In this document: piece after piece, positions 1-8,486 of the stretch | How positions within the stretch are numbered: position 1 is the stretch's first letter | How the letters are laid out: each line of letters starts with the position of its first letter | Source of the DNA: Fervidobacterium sp. | GTDB taxonomy: Bacteria; Thermotogota; Thermotogae; Thermotogales; Fervidobacteriaceae | Direction of reading: 5' to 3' | Length of the DNA stretch: 61,994 nt | Assembly: GCA_026419195.1 (NCBI GenBank) | Contig: JANZZV010000011.1 | Span: 1-61,994, forward strand | Program-made: the position numbers and the translations under genes | Notes under the pieces: generated by a model | What the model saw: only the letters and a program-made list of their open reading frames with translations | Database searches by the model: none | Told to the model about the DNA's origin: nothing

Positions 1-2
1 TA

Positions 3-269
3 ATAAGTGGGATACTGATGGGTAGTGGGATATATCATGAGATAGAAGTAGAGGTAGCGGGGGGAATAATAGACATACTGATAGAGAACAATGGAGTGGT
101 GTATATAATAGAGTTGAAGGTAGACAGAAGTGCAAAAGAAGCAGTTGAGCAGATAAAAGAAAGAAGGTATTATGAAGGCTTTGCAGGTAGGAAATGCTAT
201 TTGATAGGAGTGAATATAGACAGTAGTAAGAGGAACATATCGGAATGGGAATATGAGGTGGTAGTTTAA
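3..269 (+). CDS. C-terminal part of a PD-(D/E)XK nuclease-domain protein (AAA-ATPase-like/DUF1703 type), 5' end outside window
   Basis: The reading frame is open to the left edge, so only the last 88 or so codons are visible. It contains a PD-(D/E)XK pattern: a GGIIDILI strand supplying the Asp, then IIELKVD supplying the E-x-K. The following EAVEQIKERRYYEGF and GVNIDSSKRNISEW segments are typical of the C-terminus of bacterial proteins that pair an AAA-ATPase-like domain with this nuclease domain. Such genes are numerous and mobile in anaerobic bacteria and are of uncertain function, possibly defence-related. An in-frame ATG at 18 is present but is unlikely to be the true start, because the domain is already under way. 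The gene may be complete outside the window or a fragment. Confidence 0.7.
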   Translation: MSGILMGSGIYHEIEVEVAGGIIDILIENNGVVYIIELKVDRSAKEAVEQIKERRYYEGFAGRKCYLIGVNIDSSKRNISEWEYEVVV

Positions 270-1459
270 AGTAATGAACAGACAAGTTTTACCCTATTTT
301 AAGCTTCTCTGGAGAAGGAATACGATAATGTAAATTTTAGGATAGAACAGGTGAAGTGTTCCACAGAAAGCTTGTGCGAACAAGCGATGCGGAAAACCAT
401 ATAACTGTTATGTTGCCATATTCGTAAACGCTTAAAACTCAAGAAACAAAGGAAAAGACTTCAATCTTAAAAATTAAACGATTAGGAAGTAATTGTATTT
501 GCAAGATATATTATTGGCTAACGGATTTGATACGTGTTTTTGTCGTTGATTTGTTCATTTTAGCCATTTCTGTATAAACTCAAAAACAGTTACTCGATCT
601 TTTCTTAATTTTCTTTACAGTTGGGTACCAAGTCGGAAAAGTCTCTGTATTTTTGTCTTTTAGAAAATTTCCTTTCCTATGTCTGCAAACTTTGCTTATT
701 ATATTGCAGTTAGTACTTGTTAGATCTTTTATACTTTTTTACAACGTTTTCTTGGACTTGTAGTATTATAAAGCTTTTTTGCACAAACCACTTTTACAAA
801 TTCTTTAGCCCTTCACGTAGTTTTGTGTTTCAACTTTGCGCTTTTGATAGTTAAAAAACTCAAAGATGTTACAAAATTGCCGAGGTATTTTCTTTGTGTT
901 GTGTTCAAGTTTTAATTTGACCGCTTTGTATCTATCTTTTTGAACATTGCATGTAATAAACACAAATTCTACATTGTTTTTCCTCTTATTGTCTACTTTC
1001 TCTTTAAAACCCGAGATTCCCAATTTTTCTTTCAGTTTTTTTAGTTTCTCTTCACTGAGATTAAGTTTGTTTTCAATTTTCTATAGTTTGATAAGAAGTT
1101 TGTCTAATTTCTCTTGCTTTTGAAATTTCTTAGCTCTTTATAGTAATCTAAAATATTAAAAACTGTTTGCTATTTTTATCATTGCTACAAACCCCGAGGA
1201 AAAAACGAATATTCATCAAAATTACCGTAAACAGAATACTTTCTGTTTTGCAAGTAATGAATTTAGAACGGAAATTCTCCGATATTTATACTTGCACAAA
1301 TGGTGCTTCTATTGATTGAAGGAATGTTCCAGTAGATTTTGTTAATAAAACAAAAGTCTCACATTTCTATGAATTAATGCTAGGTTACTATCCAAAACTT
1401 AACGCATATTCGAGAAAATTTTGCAGTTTTTTATGAATAAATATTGCATGGTATTTATT
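270..1459. other. About 1.2 kb without an intact gene; degraded sequence
   Basis: No convincing complete gene lies between the nuclease fragment and hflC. All frames are broken by stops except a short stretch on the minus strand (separate entry). A small perfect hairpin with 6-bp arms (370-375 and 380-385) and a GCGA tetraloop is present, but no U-rich tail follows it. The density of stops and the absence of start signals in such a packed genome suggest decayed genes or a decayed mobile element. I could not identify terminal inverted repeats or a transposase motif. Confidence 0.5.
805..1080 (-). pseudogene. Degraded coding remnant, unrecognised
   Basis: This is a stop-free stretch of roughly 90 codons. 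It begins just after an in-frame TAG near 1081 and ends with a TAG at 805. It is rich in Lys, Glu and Asn, with a coiled-coil-like start (NLSEEKLKKLKEKL) and a later EFVFITCNVQKDRYKAVKLK segment. Upstream, the same frame continues as lysine-rich sequence (KKFQKQEKLDKLLIKL) across the stop, which suggests a longer ancestral gene. A transposase origin is possible, but I see no DDE signature and do not claim one. It could also be a chance open frame. Confidence 0.3.
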
Positions 1460-2308
1460 TTATTTCATATACTGTAATATCTCCATGTCTTTACCTATGA
1501 TAATCGTACTACCAGGAATTATTTCCTTGTAGCTTTCCAAAATTTTCCAGAGTTTGTAAAACTTTTCATCTTTTTCGTAAGCTTCTGCATAAATTTTTGT
1601 CGCACTTGCATCCCCCGTACCTTTTATGTATTCTGCTCTGCTAAGTGCCTCTGCTTTTATAATAGCAGCCTTTTTATCTGCCTCTGACTTTATTCTTTGT
1701 GCTTCTTTTTCACCTTCTGCCCTTATGAGTGCAGCTATGCTCTGTCTTTCAGATTTCATTCTTTCAAAAACGGCATTCCTATTTTCAAGTGGAAGATCTG
1801 TTCGTTTGACCCTTACATCCATTATCTCTATACCAAATTCTTTCACGTTGTTTATAGAGAACTCGAGTACCTCCTTAAGGAAAGCCCTTTCTTGTGTAAC
1901 AATTGTATCCATATCCAACTTTGCGAGAGTGTTTCTCAAACCAGAATAAACTATGTCATCAAGTCGTGACAATGCAAGATTTTCAGTTCTCATGCTTTCA
2001 AGAAATAACTTTGGATTAGAAATTTTCCATATTATGAACGAATCAACCACAAGGGTCTTTTTATCCTTAGTTATCACTCGTTCCGGAGGATTATCGTATA
2101 TGGAATACCTTTTATCAAACTTTACTACGTTGTCTACAAAAGGTGTTTTGAAGTTCAAACCTGGTTTGTCTATTACCTGTTTTATTTCCCCAAATCTAAG
2201 TATTACAGCATACTGTGTTTCATCAACAATTACAACAGATAGGGAAATGAATATTATAAGTAGGACACTTAAAACTATCACGCTTATTACTACTAATTTT
2301 CTCGTCAT
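1460..2308 (-). CDS. hflC: HflC-type SPFH/band-7 membrane protein
   Basis: This 282-residue protein has one N-terminal membrane segment (about residues 5-27), followed by the band-7 domain (DETQYAVILRFGEIKQV) and a long alanine/glutamate-rich helix (residues about 170-240, with RAEGEKEAQRIKSEA). This is the standard HflC layout. HflC and HflK form a large membrane cage around the FtsH protease and tune its activity. The ATG overlaps the hflK stop by 4 nt (ATGA), indicating translational coupling. It is the last gene of a seven-gene minus-strand operon. No hairpin terminator is obvious after it. Confidence 0.9.
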   Translation of the reverse strand: MTRKLVVISVIVLSVLLIIFISLSVVIVDETQYAVILRFGEIKQVIDKPGLNFKTPFVDNVVKFDKRYSIYDNPPERVITKDKKTLVVDSFIIWKISNPKLFLESMRTENLALSRLDDIVYSGLRNTLAKLDMDTIVTQERAFLKEVLEFSINNVKEFGIEIMDVRVKRTDLPLENRNAVFERMKSERQSIAALIRAEGEKEAQRIKSEADKKAAIIKAEALSRAEYIKGTGDASATKIYAEAYEKDEKFYKLWKILESYKEIIPGSTIIIGKDMEILQYMK

Positions 2309-3225
2309 TTTTCATCACCACCGAGTAATTTGTCCAAAGAAAGTAGGTTAATTTTCTGCGAATCATCGAGCATGATAATCTTTTTTGTCTTTGCAAGAAC
2401 TTCTTGTAAAGTAGCAAGTTTTAGTCGTGTTTCTGTTACACGTGGAGATTTTTGGTATTCCTCAAGAAGTGCTAAATATCTCTGAGTTTCTCCTTTGGCT
2501 TTTAACACTTGTTGCTGCGCGTATGACTCAGCTTCTAAGATTATTTTCAAAGCCTCTCCTTCTATTTTTGGTATAAGGTCGTTTGCATATTTATTAGCTT
2601 CATTTATGTAACGTTCTTTGTCTTGTTTTGCATTGTTTACGTCATCAAAAGCAGATACAACTTCTGCTGGAGGCACTACTTCTTGAAGTAAGACATTGAC
2701 TATTTTTATTCCGGCTTGGTATTTATCAAGCAAGTCTTGGACAATCAATAAGACCTCATCTGCAACTTTTTCACGTTCTTGGGTGAGGATTTCATCAACT
2801 GTTCGTTTTGAAATTCTGTCTCGTAAAGCGGATTCAGTAACAAATTTTACAAGATTACTCGGATCCTTTATCCTAAATGCAAATTTTACGGGGTCAGAGA
2901 CTTTATACGACACAACAGCTTCAACACTTACTATGTTACCATCACCTGTAAGCATTAACGCTTCCAATTCTTTTGCCTCATATTTCCTGTCATCAACCGT
3001 TTTAAAACCTATTTCTTCCTTTCTTATACTTTGTACATCAACAATCACATGTGTCTGAAACGGAACAGGGGCATGCATATGGATACCTGGTCCGACTGTT
3101 GACGTGAATTTACCAAATGTTTTTATTAATGCAACTTCAGAAGGATTTACTTGGAAGATTCCAGTACCTAAGTAAATTAACAAGAGAATAACTATTATTG
3201 AAAATAAAATTACTCCTTTTTTCAT
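2305..3225 (-). CDS. hflK: HflK-type SPFH/band-7 membrane protein
   Basis: The protein has 306 residues from the ATG at 3225. That start lies 5 nt after the upstream stop and is preceded by GGATGTGAG. A TTG seven codons earlier (3246) is in frame, but it overlaps the previous gene and lacks a ribosome binding site. There is one N-terminal membrane helix (VILFSIIVILLLIYLGTGIF), a band-7 domain (VNPSEVALIKTFGKF) and an Ala/Glu-rich C-terminal helix. It lacks the long glycine-rich cytoplasmic N-terminus of E. coli HflK. It is the presumed partner of the adjacent HflC in an FtsH-regulating complex; ftsH is not in this window. Confidence 0.88.
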   Translation of the reverse strand: MKKGVILFSIIVILLLIYLGTGIFQVNPSEVALIKTFGKFTSTVGPGIHMHAPVPFQTHVIVDVQSIRKEEIGFKTVDDRKYEAKELEALMLTGDGNIVSVEAVVSYKVSDPVKFAFRIKDPSNLVKFVTESALRDRISKRTVDEILTQEREKVADEVLLIVQDLLDKYQAGIKIVNVLLQEVVPPAEVVSAFDDVNNAKQDKERYINEANKYANDLIPKIEGEALKIILEAESYAQQQVLKAKGETQRYLALLEEYQKSPRVTETRLKLATLQEVLAKTKKIIMLDDSQKINLLSLDKLLGGDEK

Positions 3226-3232
3226 ATAGTTC

Positions 3233-4954
3233 TCACATCCTCTCAATTATTTTGTACAAAGTCTTTGCTGCAAGATAAGTTCCTTCCTTTTCATATCCTT
3301 CAACTCCGAGCATTGTTCTAATTTCACCAACTCTTACTCCTGTCTCAAACATTCTTTTTAAGAATATTTGTGCTATTTCATGATGTTTTTCTTTTCTTTG
3401 AACTGCTCCAAATGGATTGGCAAAGTAACTTTCTGTGAGTCCTTCCTCTGAAGTTGTACCTTTCGACATACGTTTACCAGCTGAGAATACTTCTAAGGCT
3501 TCCTCTAATTCATCAAAGAGTACTATCCGTTCATTATCATCTTTTACTTCTGTATAATTATTTGCGTACAGGAAGAAATCTATAGGTGTTGGTTTCACTA
3601 TCTCTTTGTAATTGTTAAATGGAACAATAACCCTTGCGTTTATCTTGTCTGGATTCATAAAGATACTTCTATCCATAGTATAGTAGGCATAGCCTGGTGG
3701 TAAGTCATCTAATCTTACAAATGCCCCTGTCTCAGTGCCGTAAGCTACCACTTTGCCGTTCAATATGTCAAGTGTTCCCATGTCGTCTATTATAACATCA
3801 ACGTATGCCACTTCTTCCAATCTGTTTAATGCATCTAAGGTTTCGCTTTTACCCGCACCACTGTCACCTACAAACATCGCAACTGCACTCTTGCCGTTTT
3901 TTAAAACGATTCTTGCCATTGAGCCATGTATTGGCAATTTTCCTTGGTCTATACGTATCAGGTTGTGTATGGTAAGTGTAGTTTTTTTCATGTAACCAAA
4001 GTAATCGTTTTCATCAAGTGCAGGTATTACTCCGATGTACAACTCACCATCTTTGAAGATAACGCCATTTTTCCACCGTTCTTCATAATCTGGAATATTT
4101 TCTATTGGTAGTCCAAAAATTAATACACCTGACACTATTTTACTTTTCATTTCTGTAATATCGGCAAATTGGAACAGATTTCCAAGACCTGCTGCATGTG
4201 ACAAATACTCCTTTTGAACGTATATATACATGAGCAGTTCGCCAACAAAGATAGGAAAGAGAAACCAATCTTTATCTTTGTTTGGTAACACCAAATTATC
4301 AATCACTTTCTTTTCTACTACTGGTAATACGCCCTTTCTTTTATTGGAGCGCGTATAGAAAATAACAGGTGGATCAAATATAGCTCCCCATACAACCGGA
4401 ATACCTGAAAGATTGCACAATCGCTCGTCAGTGCAGTCAACGTTATCAACAAGAAATGTTACTTGTGCACCACTTGGTAACTGACGAATTATGTTTGTAC
4501 TATCCGGCGAGATATTTTTCATTATAGTTCTGTATAAGTTTCTCACAAGGTTTTTAAATTCCTCAGCTATCATCGTAGCTGTGAACACAATGCTTGTTTT
4601 TCTTGCGTTATCAACTGTATATTTCTCTTTCTTTATCATAAATCTGTGTTTGTTCCTCCAGAAGGAATAGAAGGATTCGATGAATTTTGCCAAATCATCA
4701 GGATTAACGTAGTTAATTATCGTCGTTATTTCTTTTATATCTCTTAAGGTTAACAAATGAAGGTATTCTGTAAAATGCCTTATATTGTAATCGTTCCCAA
4801 CTCTAAACGCTTCGAGAGTTCTCAACAAAGGACTGTTACGCTCTTTAAGAAGATCGATATATTCTTGTAACAAATTTTCGAAACCAGAATTACTAAGGAT
4901 TTCACTTGAATCTGTGTATACAATTGATCCATCAATGATTACACTTCGTCCCAT
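3233..4954 (-). CDS. Phosphoenolpyruvate carboxykinase-like P-loop protein
   Basis: This 573-residue protein has a C-terminal half that follows the ATP-dependent PEPCK order. It has a YMKK segment (K323, K324), PIHGS (H343, counterpart of the metal-binding His), a P-loop GDSGAGKSE (363-371), an acidic pair at D390-D391 (kinase-2 position), an ETGAFVRL segment like EGGCYAK, and NARVIVPF like the arginine-containing TRVSYP. The N-terminal 300 residues resemble no PEPCK domain I recognise. PEPCK interconverts oxaloacetate and PEP, but distant homologues phosphorylate other substrates, so the reaction is uncertain. The start is an ATG with AAAGGAGGGA upstream, overlapping the mini-RNase III gene by 16 nt. 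hflK follows after 7 nt. Confidence 0.7.
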   Translation of the reverse strand: MGRSVIIDGSIVYTDSSEILSNSGFENLLQEYIDLLKERNSPLLRTLEAFRVGNDYNIRHFTEYLHLLTLRDIKEITTIINYVNPDDLAKFIESFYSFWRNKHRFMIKKEKYTVDNARKTSIVFTATMIAEEFKNLVRNLYRTIMKNISPDSTNIIRQLPSGAQVTFLVDNVDCTDERLCNLSGIPVVWGAIFDPPVIFYTRSNKRKGVLPVVEKKVIDNLVLPNKDKDWFLFPIFVGELLMYIYVQKEYLSHAAGLGNLFQFADITEMKSKIVSGVLIFGLPIENIPDYEERWKNGVIFKDGELYIGVIPALDENDYFGYMKKTTLTIHNLIRIDQGKLPIHGSMARIVLKNGKSAVAMFVGDSGAGKSETLDALNRLEEVAYVDVIIDDMGTLDILNGKVVAYGTETGAFVRLDDLPPGYAYYTMDRSIFMNPDKINARVIVPFNNYKEIVKPTPIDFFLYANNYTEVKDDNERIVLFDELEEALEVFSAGKRMSKGTTSEEGLTESYFANPFGAVQRKEKHHEIAQIFLKRMFETGVRVGEIRTMLGVEGYEKEGTYLAAKTLYKIIERM

Positions 4955-5346
4955 TTAAGTCCCTCCTTTAAAAGGTAAGAAAGTCTCACCTTGTCTACAA
5001 GGTAAAGATATCCTACAAGCGCCTCAAATCCAGTACTTTCTTTGTACCGCAAATCATTACCGTGTTTCTTTGCACCTTTACTGTTGATCCCTCTACGAAC
5101 AATTCCTTGCTCTTTTTCGTTCAGTAAAGGCAATATTGTTTTCAATATTTTACTTTGTCCTTCACGTGAAACATATTTGTTTGCCATCTTGTGCAGTTCA
5201 GTTACTTTTGTATCCGTAAGAATATGTAACTTTGCGTATAAATTGAAAACTGCATCGCCTATATATGCCAGTGAATCGGTGGACATTTCGTTTGGATTAA
5301 CGCTTGGTTCTGGAAATATTTCAAGCGATTTTGATTCTTTCAACAT
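4939..5346 (-). CDS. mrnC: Mini-ribonuclease III
   Basis: The protein has about 135 residues from the ATG at 5346; a TTG at 5358 is also in frame. It is a single RNase III catalytic domain without a double-stranded RNA-binding domain. The signature LAYIGDAVFNLYAK carries the catalytic Asp, and KESTGFEALVGYLYL carries the second acidic motif. MrnC matures 23S rRNA ends in Bacillus; the same role is inferred here. In many bacteria it sits next to cysS, but here it is in the GlpA-like/HflKC operon and cysS is at 26 kb. The start lies inside the DUF1667 gene and the end overlaps the PEPCK-like gene. Confidence 0.85.
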   Translation of the reverse strand: MLKESKSLEIFPEPSVNPNEMSTDSLAYIGDAVFNLYAKLHILTDTKVTELHKMANKYVSREGQSKILKTILPLLNEKEQGIVRRGINSKGAKKHGNDLRYKESTGFEALVGYLYLVDKVRLSYLLKEGLKWDEV

Positions 5347-5695
5347 TTCTTGTTGCAATTATATCAGCTCCCGTGTCAAGCACGTTTTTTATTAACACAT
5401 CTCCAGAACTTACGGGTGCTTCAACAACTGTACTTTTCAAAATTTTCATAATGTCAGCCAAAAGTCTACGCGGAATAGGTTTTGAGGTTTTTACTGAAAC
5501 CAATGGAATATCCCCATTGCGCACAAGTATACTTGATGTGAGTATTCTTAGGGGTTCAGTCATTTCTTGTCGTCCATACTCTATTCCACGGGGACATTTG
5601 TTACCTGTAACAATTATTTCACCATCATTTTCAAGGGTAACAATTAATCTGCATCCAAGTGGACACATTATACATACCATTTCATCTTTTTTCAT
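5321..5695 (-). CDS. DUF1667 cysteine-cluster protein linked to glycerol-3-phosphate oxidation
   Basis: The protein has 124 residues. Its N-terminus carries C8-x2-C11-x3-C15 and C34 (MVCIMCPLGC then NKCPRG), which looks like a metal or iron-sulfur site. DUF1667 proteins are commonly encoded directly after a GlpA-like dehydrogenase and an FAD/NAD-dependent oxidoreductase, as here, and are thought to belong to that enzyme complex. The rest, including VSVKTSKPIPRRLLADIM, is typical of the family. The ATG overlaps the upstream oxidoreductase stop by 4 nt. The exact biochemical role is not established. Confidence 0.82.
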   Translation of the reverse strand: MKKDEMVCIMCPLGCRLIVTLENDGEIIVTGNKCPRGIEYGRQEMTEPLRILTSSILVRNGDIPLVSVKTSKPIPRRLLADIMKILKSTVVEAPVSSGDVLIKNVLDTGADIIATRNVERIKIA

Positions 5696-6930
5696 TCTAC
5701 CACCTCCACAGTAATGTCTCCTGTTCCAATTCTTGACTCGGGAATTTTGATGTTTATCATCTCACTTGGCATTAAATTTGCATGCTTTTTGTTGTAGAGT
5801 AGGTTGTTTCTTTGTTTGACTCTGATTGTTCCAATCTCCAAAGGTTTTTTTACTCTAAGATACAGATTCAAGTTTGTTCCTTCCTCATACCATGTTGGAA
5901 ATAATATTCCAACGTTCTGTCCTTTTTCAACAGTGAATTTGGCTGCTTCCCAGTTATTCTTTACATACATAGCTGCAAACTTACCAGCGATGGCACCTTC
6001 TTCGGTAACCCAGTCAACTAAATCATATATAACTGTGCAATTACCTGCAGCAAATATCCAATTTAAAGAGGTTCTACCCGAACTTGACGTTACTATTCCT
6101 TTTGTCCAAGGATCAATTTTTAAGAAATCCTTGAAGAGTGTACTTTGTGGTATTAGACCAACTGAAAGAACTAGTGTATCTACATTAAAAGTTTTTTCAG
6201 TACCTGGTATAGGTTTGAAATTTTCATCTAATTGAGCGATGATAACTTTTTCAAGACGTTCCTTGCCGTATATGCCAACCACTGTATGACTTAAGTAAAG
6301 TGGAATATTAAAATCTTTGAGACATTGTCTAATATTCCGTTCAAGTCCTCCAGGATAAGGCATCCGTTCTACGACAGCTACAACTTCTACACCTTCTAAC
6401 GTTAATCTTCTTGCCATGATAAGTCCTATATCTCCTGAACCTACTATTATAGCTTTTTTACCGGGGAGTCTATTTTCTAAGTTAACAAACCGCTGTGCTA
6501 CACCTGCGGTGAAGACACCAGCTGGACGTGTACCCGGAACTAATATACCACCCATGGGTCTTTCTCTAGCTCCTGTGGCGACTACAAGGGTTTTGGGTTT
6601 GTAAATCGTTACACCTTCTGTTGAAACGACGACAACTTCTTTCCTCCTGTAATCAATTTGATGAACGTATTGTTCCACTTTTACGATTACGTTTGGATAT
6701 TGTTTAACTATATTCTTAACTCTTTCAGCATATTCTGGTCCTGTTAATTCTTCTCTGAAATAATGGAGTCCAAAACCGTTGTGTATGCATTGATTCAAAA
6801 TTCCTCCACTTCGTTCGTCTCGTTCTACTATGACCACTTCATTAACACCTTCTCGGGCAGCACCAATTGCAGCACCAAGTCCAGCGGCGCCGGCACCTAT
6901 AACGAGTACGTCAACAGTTTGTTCTTTCAT
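5692..6930 (-). CDS. FAD/NAD(P)-dependent oxidoreductase, second subunit of a GlpA-like complex
   Basis: The protein has 412 residues. It starts with a Rossmann FAD motif (VLVIGAGAAGLGAAIGAA), has a second dinucleotide-binding motif (AIIVGSGDIGLIMARRL, about residues 160-176), and a C-terminal FAD segment (WIFAAGNCTVIYDLVDW). This is the pyridine-nucleotide disulfide oxidoreductase fold without the redox CxxxxC pair. By position between GlpA-like and DUF1667 genes it is probably the electron-transfer subunit that moves reducing equivalents from glycerol-3-phosphate oxidation. Both ends overlap neighbours by 4 nt, so the three genes are translated as a unit. Confidence 0.82.
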   Translation of the reverse strand: MKEQTVDVLVIGAGAAGLGAAIGAAREGVNEVVIVERDERSGGILNQCIHNGFGLHYFREELTGPEYAERVKNIVKQYPNVIVKVEQYVHQIDYRRKEVVVVSTEGVTIYKPKTLVVATGARERPMGGILVPGTRPAGVFTAGVAQRFVNLENRLPGKKAIIVGSGDIGLIMARRLTLEGVEVVAVVERMPYPGGLERNIRQCLKDFNIPLYLSHTVVGIYGKERLEKVIIAQLDENFKPIPGTEKTFNVDTLVLSVGLIPQSTLFKDFLKIDPWTKGIVTSSSGRTSLNWIFAAGNCTVIYDLVDWVTEEGAIAGKFAAMYVKNNWEAAKFTVEKGQNVGILFPTWYEEGTNLNLYLRVKKPLEIGTIRVKQRNNLLYNKKHANLMPSEMINIKIPESRIGTGDITVEVVE

Positions 6931-8372
6931 AACCCTCTCACCTTCCCGTTTAAGATAACACTTTTTTCGCTTCTAAGTCTTATTTCAGATAGATCAACAT
7001 TAAGCTCTCTTGCAAGGATTTTCATAATTCGATGCATACAAAAGCCACCTTGACAACTACCAAACATCGCTCTCGTCCTAAACTTTATGCTATCAACTGT
7101 TTTTGCACCCTTTCTTATTGCTTGTATGATTTCGCGTTCAGTTACTTTGTTACAAAAGCAGATCATTTTACCGGCGAGTGGATCTTTTTTAATTTCTTCG
7201 TCCCATAATATTGTTGGTAAATCCGCATAATGTTTTATTCTTTCTCTGGTTGATTTAAAATCTTGTTTTGCAATAAATGTTTCACCAAGCACTTCTTGTA
7301 TCTCCTCTACCATGAACTTTGCTATCGCTGGAGCTGCTGTTAAACCAGGTGAGCGCATCGCCATTGCATTGAAGAATCCAACAATATTTGTTCTACCAAT
7401 GAAAAAGTCTTTTTGTGGGCTTTCCGGTCTAAGACCTGCGAATGTCTTAATTGATGTACGAAAATCTATAAGCGGAGTCATTTTAAGCGCCTTAGACATA
7501 AGTGATTCGAATCCCTCGAAGGTTGTTGATGTATCTTCTCTAAATTCACGTTCCGGTGGAAGATCAACAGCTGTTGGACCAACAAGTATCCCTCCATCCA
7601 CCGTAGGAGTTACAAGAGTACCTTTACCGAGTACAGATGGTGTTGGGAAGAGAATACTTTTAACAAATCCACTAAACTCTTGCTTGTCTAGGAGTATATA
7701 TTCACCTTTTCTTGGATGAAGTGGAACGTACGTAGCTTGAGCCATTTTTGCGATCTCGTCAGCGTATATACCAGCAGCATTTATGATAACATCAACGTCA
7801 AACTCTCCTTTATTTGTTATCAATTTTTCTATCCTTCCACTTGTTGTTTTTATACCAACAACTTCGGTTTCAAGATAGAGCTTGGCACCGTTTTCTACTG
7901 CATTTTCGACAGCTGCTATTGAGACCATCCAAGGCTCAGTGATACCTGCTGTTGGAGCCCAGAGAGCAGCTATAACCTCGGGGTTTACGTTTGGTTCATG
8001 GGAAAGTACTTTGTCTCTGTCCCATATTTCAAGACCTTCAACACCATTTTCTTCTCCACGTTTATACAAAGTTTCAAGAATTCTCACTTCCTCCTCTTTG
8101 AATGCTAAAACAAGAGAACCAATTCTTTTTAAATCAATCTGCAATTCTTTTGCAAGATCCGTGTACATCCTGTTGCCAGGTACGCAAAATTTTGCCCTCA
8201 CTGTTCCAGGCTCGTCATCATATCCCGCATGAATTATTGCCGAATTAGCTTTTGTGATTCCCATCCCTACGTCACTGTTTTTTTCGAAGATCAAAACTTC
8301 AACATCATAACGCGATAATTCACGGGCTATCAATGCCCCAACTACTCCTGAACCAATAATCCCAATTTTCAT
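6927..8372 (-). CDS. glpA: GlpA-like glycerol-3-phosphate dehydrogenase with C-terminal BFD-like [2Fe-2S] domain
   Basis: The protein has 481 residues. It has an N-terminal FAD-binding GxGxxG (IGIIGSGVVGALIARELS), a DAO-type oxidase domain (to about residue 370), and a C-terminal BFD-like domain with four cysteines (C405, C407, C440, C445). This is the layout of anaerobic glycerol-3-phosphate dehydrogenase GlpA and related 2-hydroxy-acid oxidases. It probably oxidises glycerol-3-phosphate to dihydroxyacetone phosphate and passes electrons to the next subunit. It is the first gene of the seven-gene operon, divergent from tmk. No glpK or glpF is present in the window, so the substrate is inferred only from family and the DUF1667 neighbour. 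Confidence 0.8.
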   Translation of the reverse strand: MKIGIIGSGVVGALIARELSRYDVEVLIFEKNSDVGMGITKANSAIIHAGYDDEPGTVRAKFCVPGNRMYTDLAKELQIDLKRIGSLVLAFKEEEVRILETLYKRGEENGVEGLEIWDRDKVLSHEPNVNPEVIAALWAPTAGITEPWMVSIAAVENAVENGAKLYLETEVVGIKTTSGRIEKLITNKGEFDVDVIINAAGIYADEIAKMAQATYVPLHPRKGEYILLDKQEFSGFVKSILFPTPSVLGKGTLVTPTVDGGILVGPTAVDLPPEREFREDTSTTFEGFESLMSKALKMTPLIDFRTSIKTFAGLRPESPQKDFFIGRTNIVGFFNAMAMRSPGLTAAPAIAKFMVEEIQEVLGETFIAKQDFKSTRERIKHYADLPTILWDEEIKKDPLAGKMICFCNKVTEREIIQAIRKGAKTVDSIKFRTRAMFGSCQGGFCMHRIMKILARELNVDLSEIRLRSEKSVILNGKVRGL

Positions 8373-8427
8373 GTAATTAATCCCTCCCAGATAGACAAAG
8401 AATAGCTAATTTAGCTTCTTTTATTAT

Positions 8428-8456
8428 ATTGTATCACATGATAAAATATTTTCTAA
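8428..8456 (-). promoter_or_regulatory. Possible promoter of the GlpA-like/HflKC operon
   Basis: On the minus strand TTAGAA (8451-8456) and TACAAT (8428-8433) are separated by 17 nt, about 55 nt before the start codon at 8372. The match to the -10 consensus is good and to the -35 only partial. The stretch is short and AT-rich, so a chance match is possible. Confidence 0.35.
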
Positions 8457-8486
8457 GCAAGCAAATTATTAATGGGAGGAGAACGG

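Noticed and set aside
1626-1949. Plus-strand frame antisense to hflC
   Set aside because: It mirrors the Ala/Glu-rich helix of hflC on the other strand, giving a Ser/Phe/Leu-rich nonsense protein.
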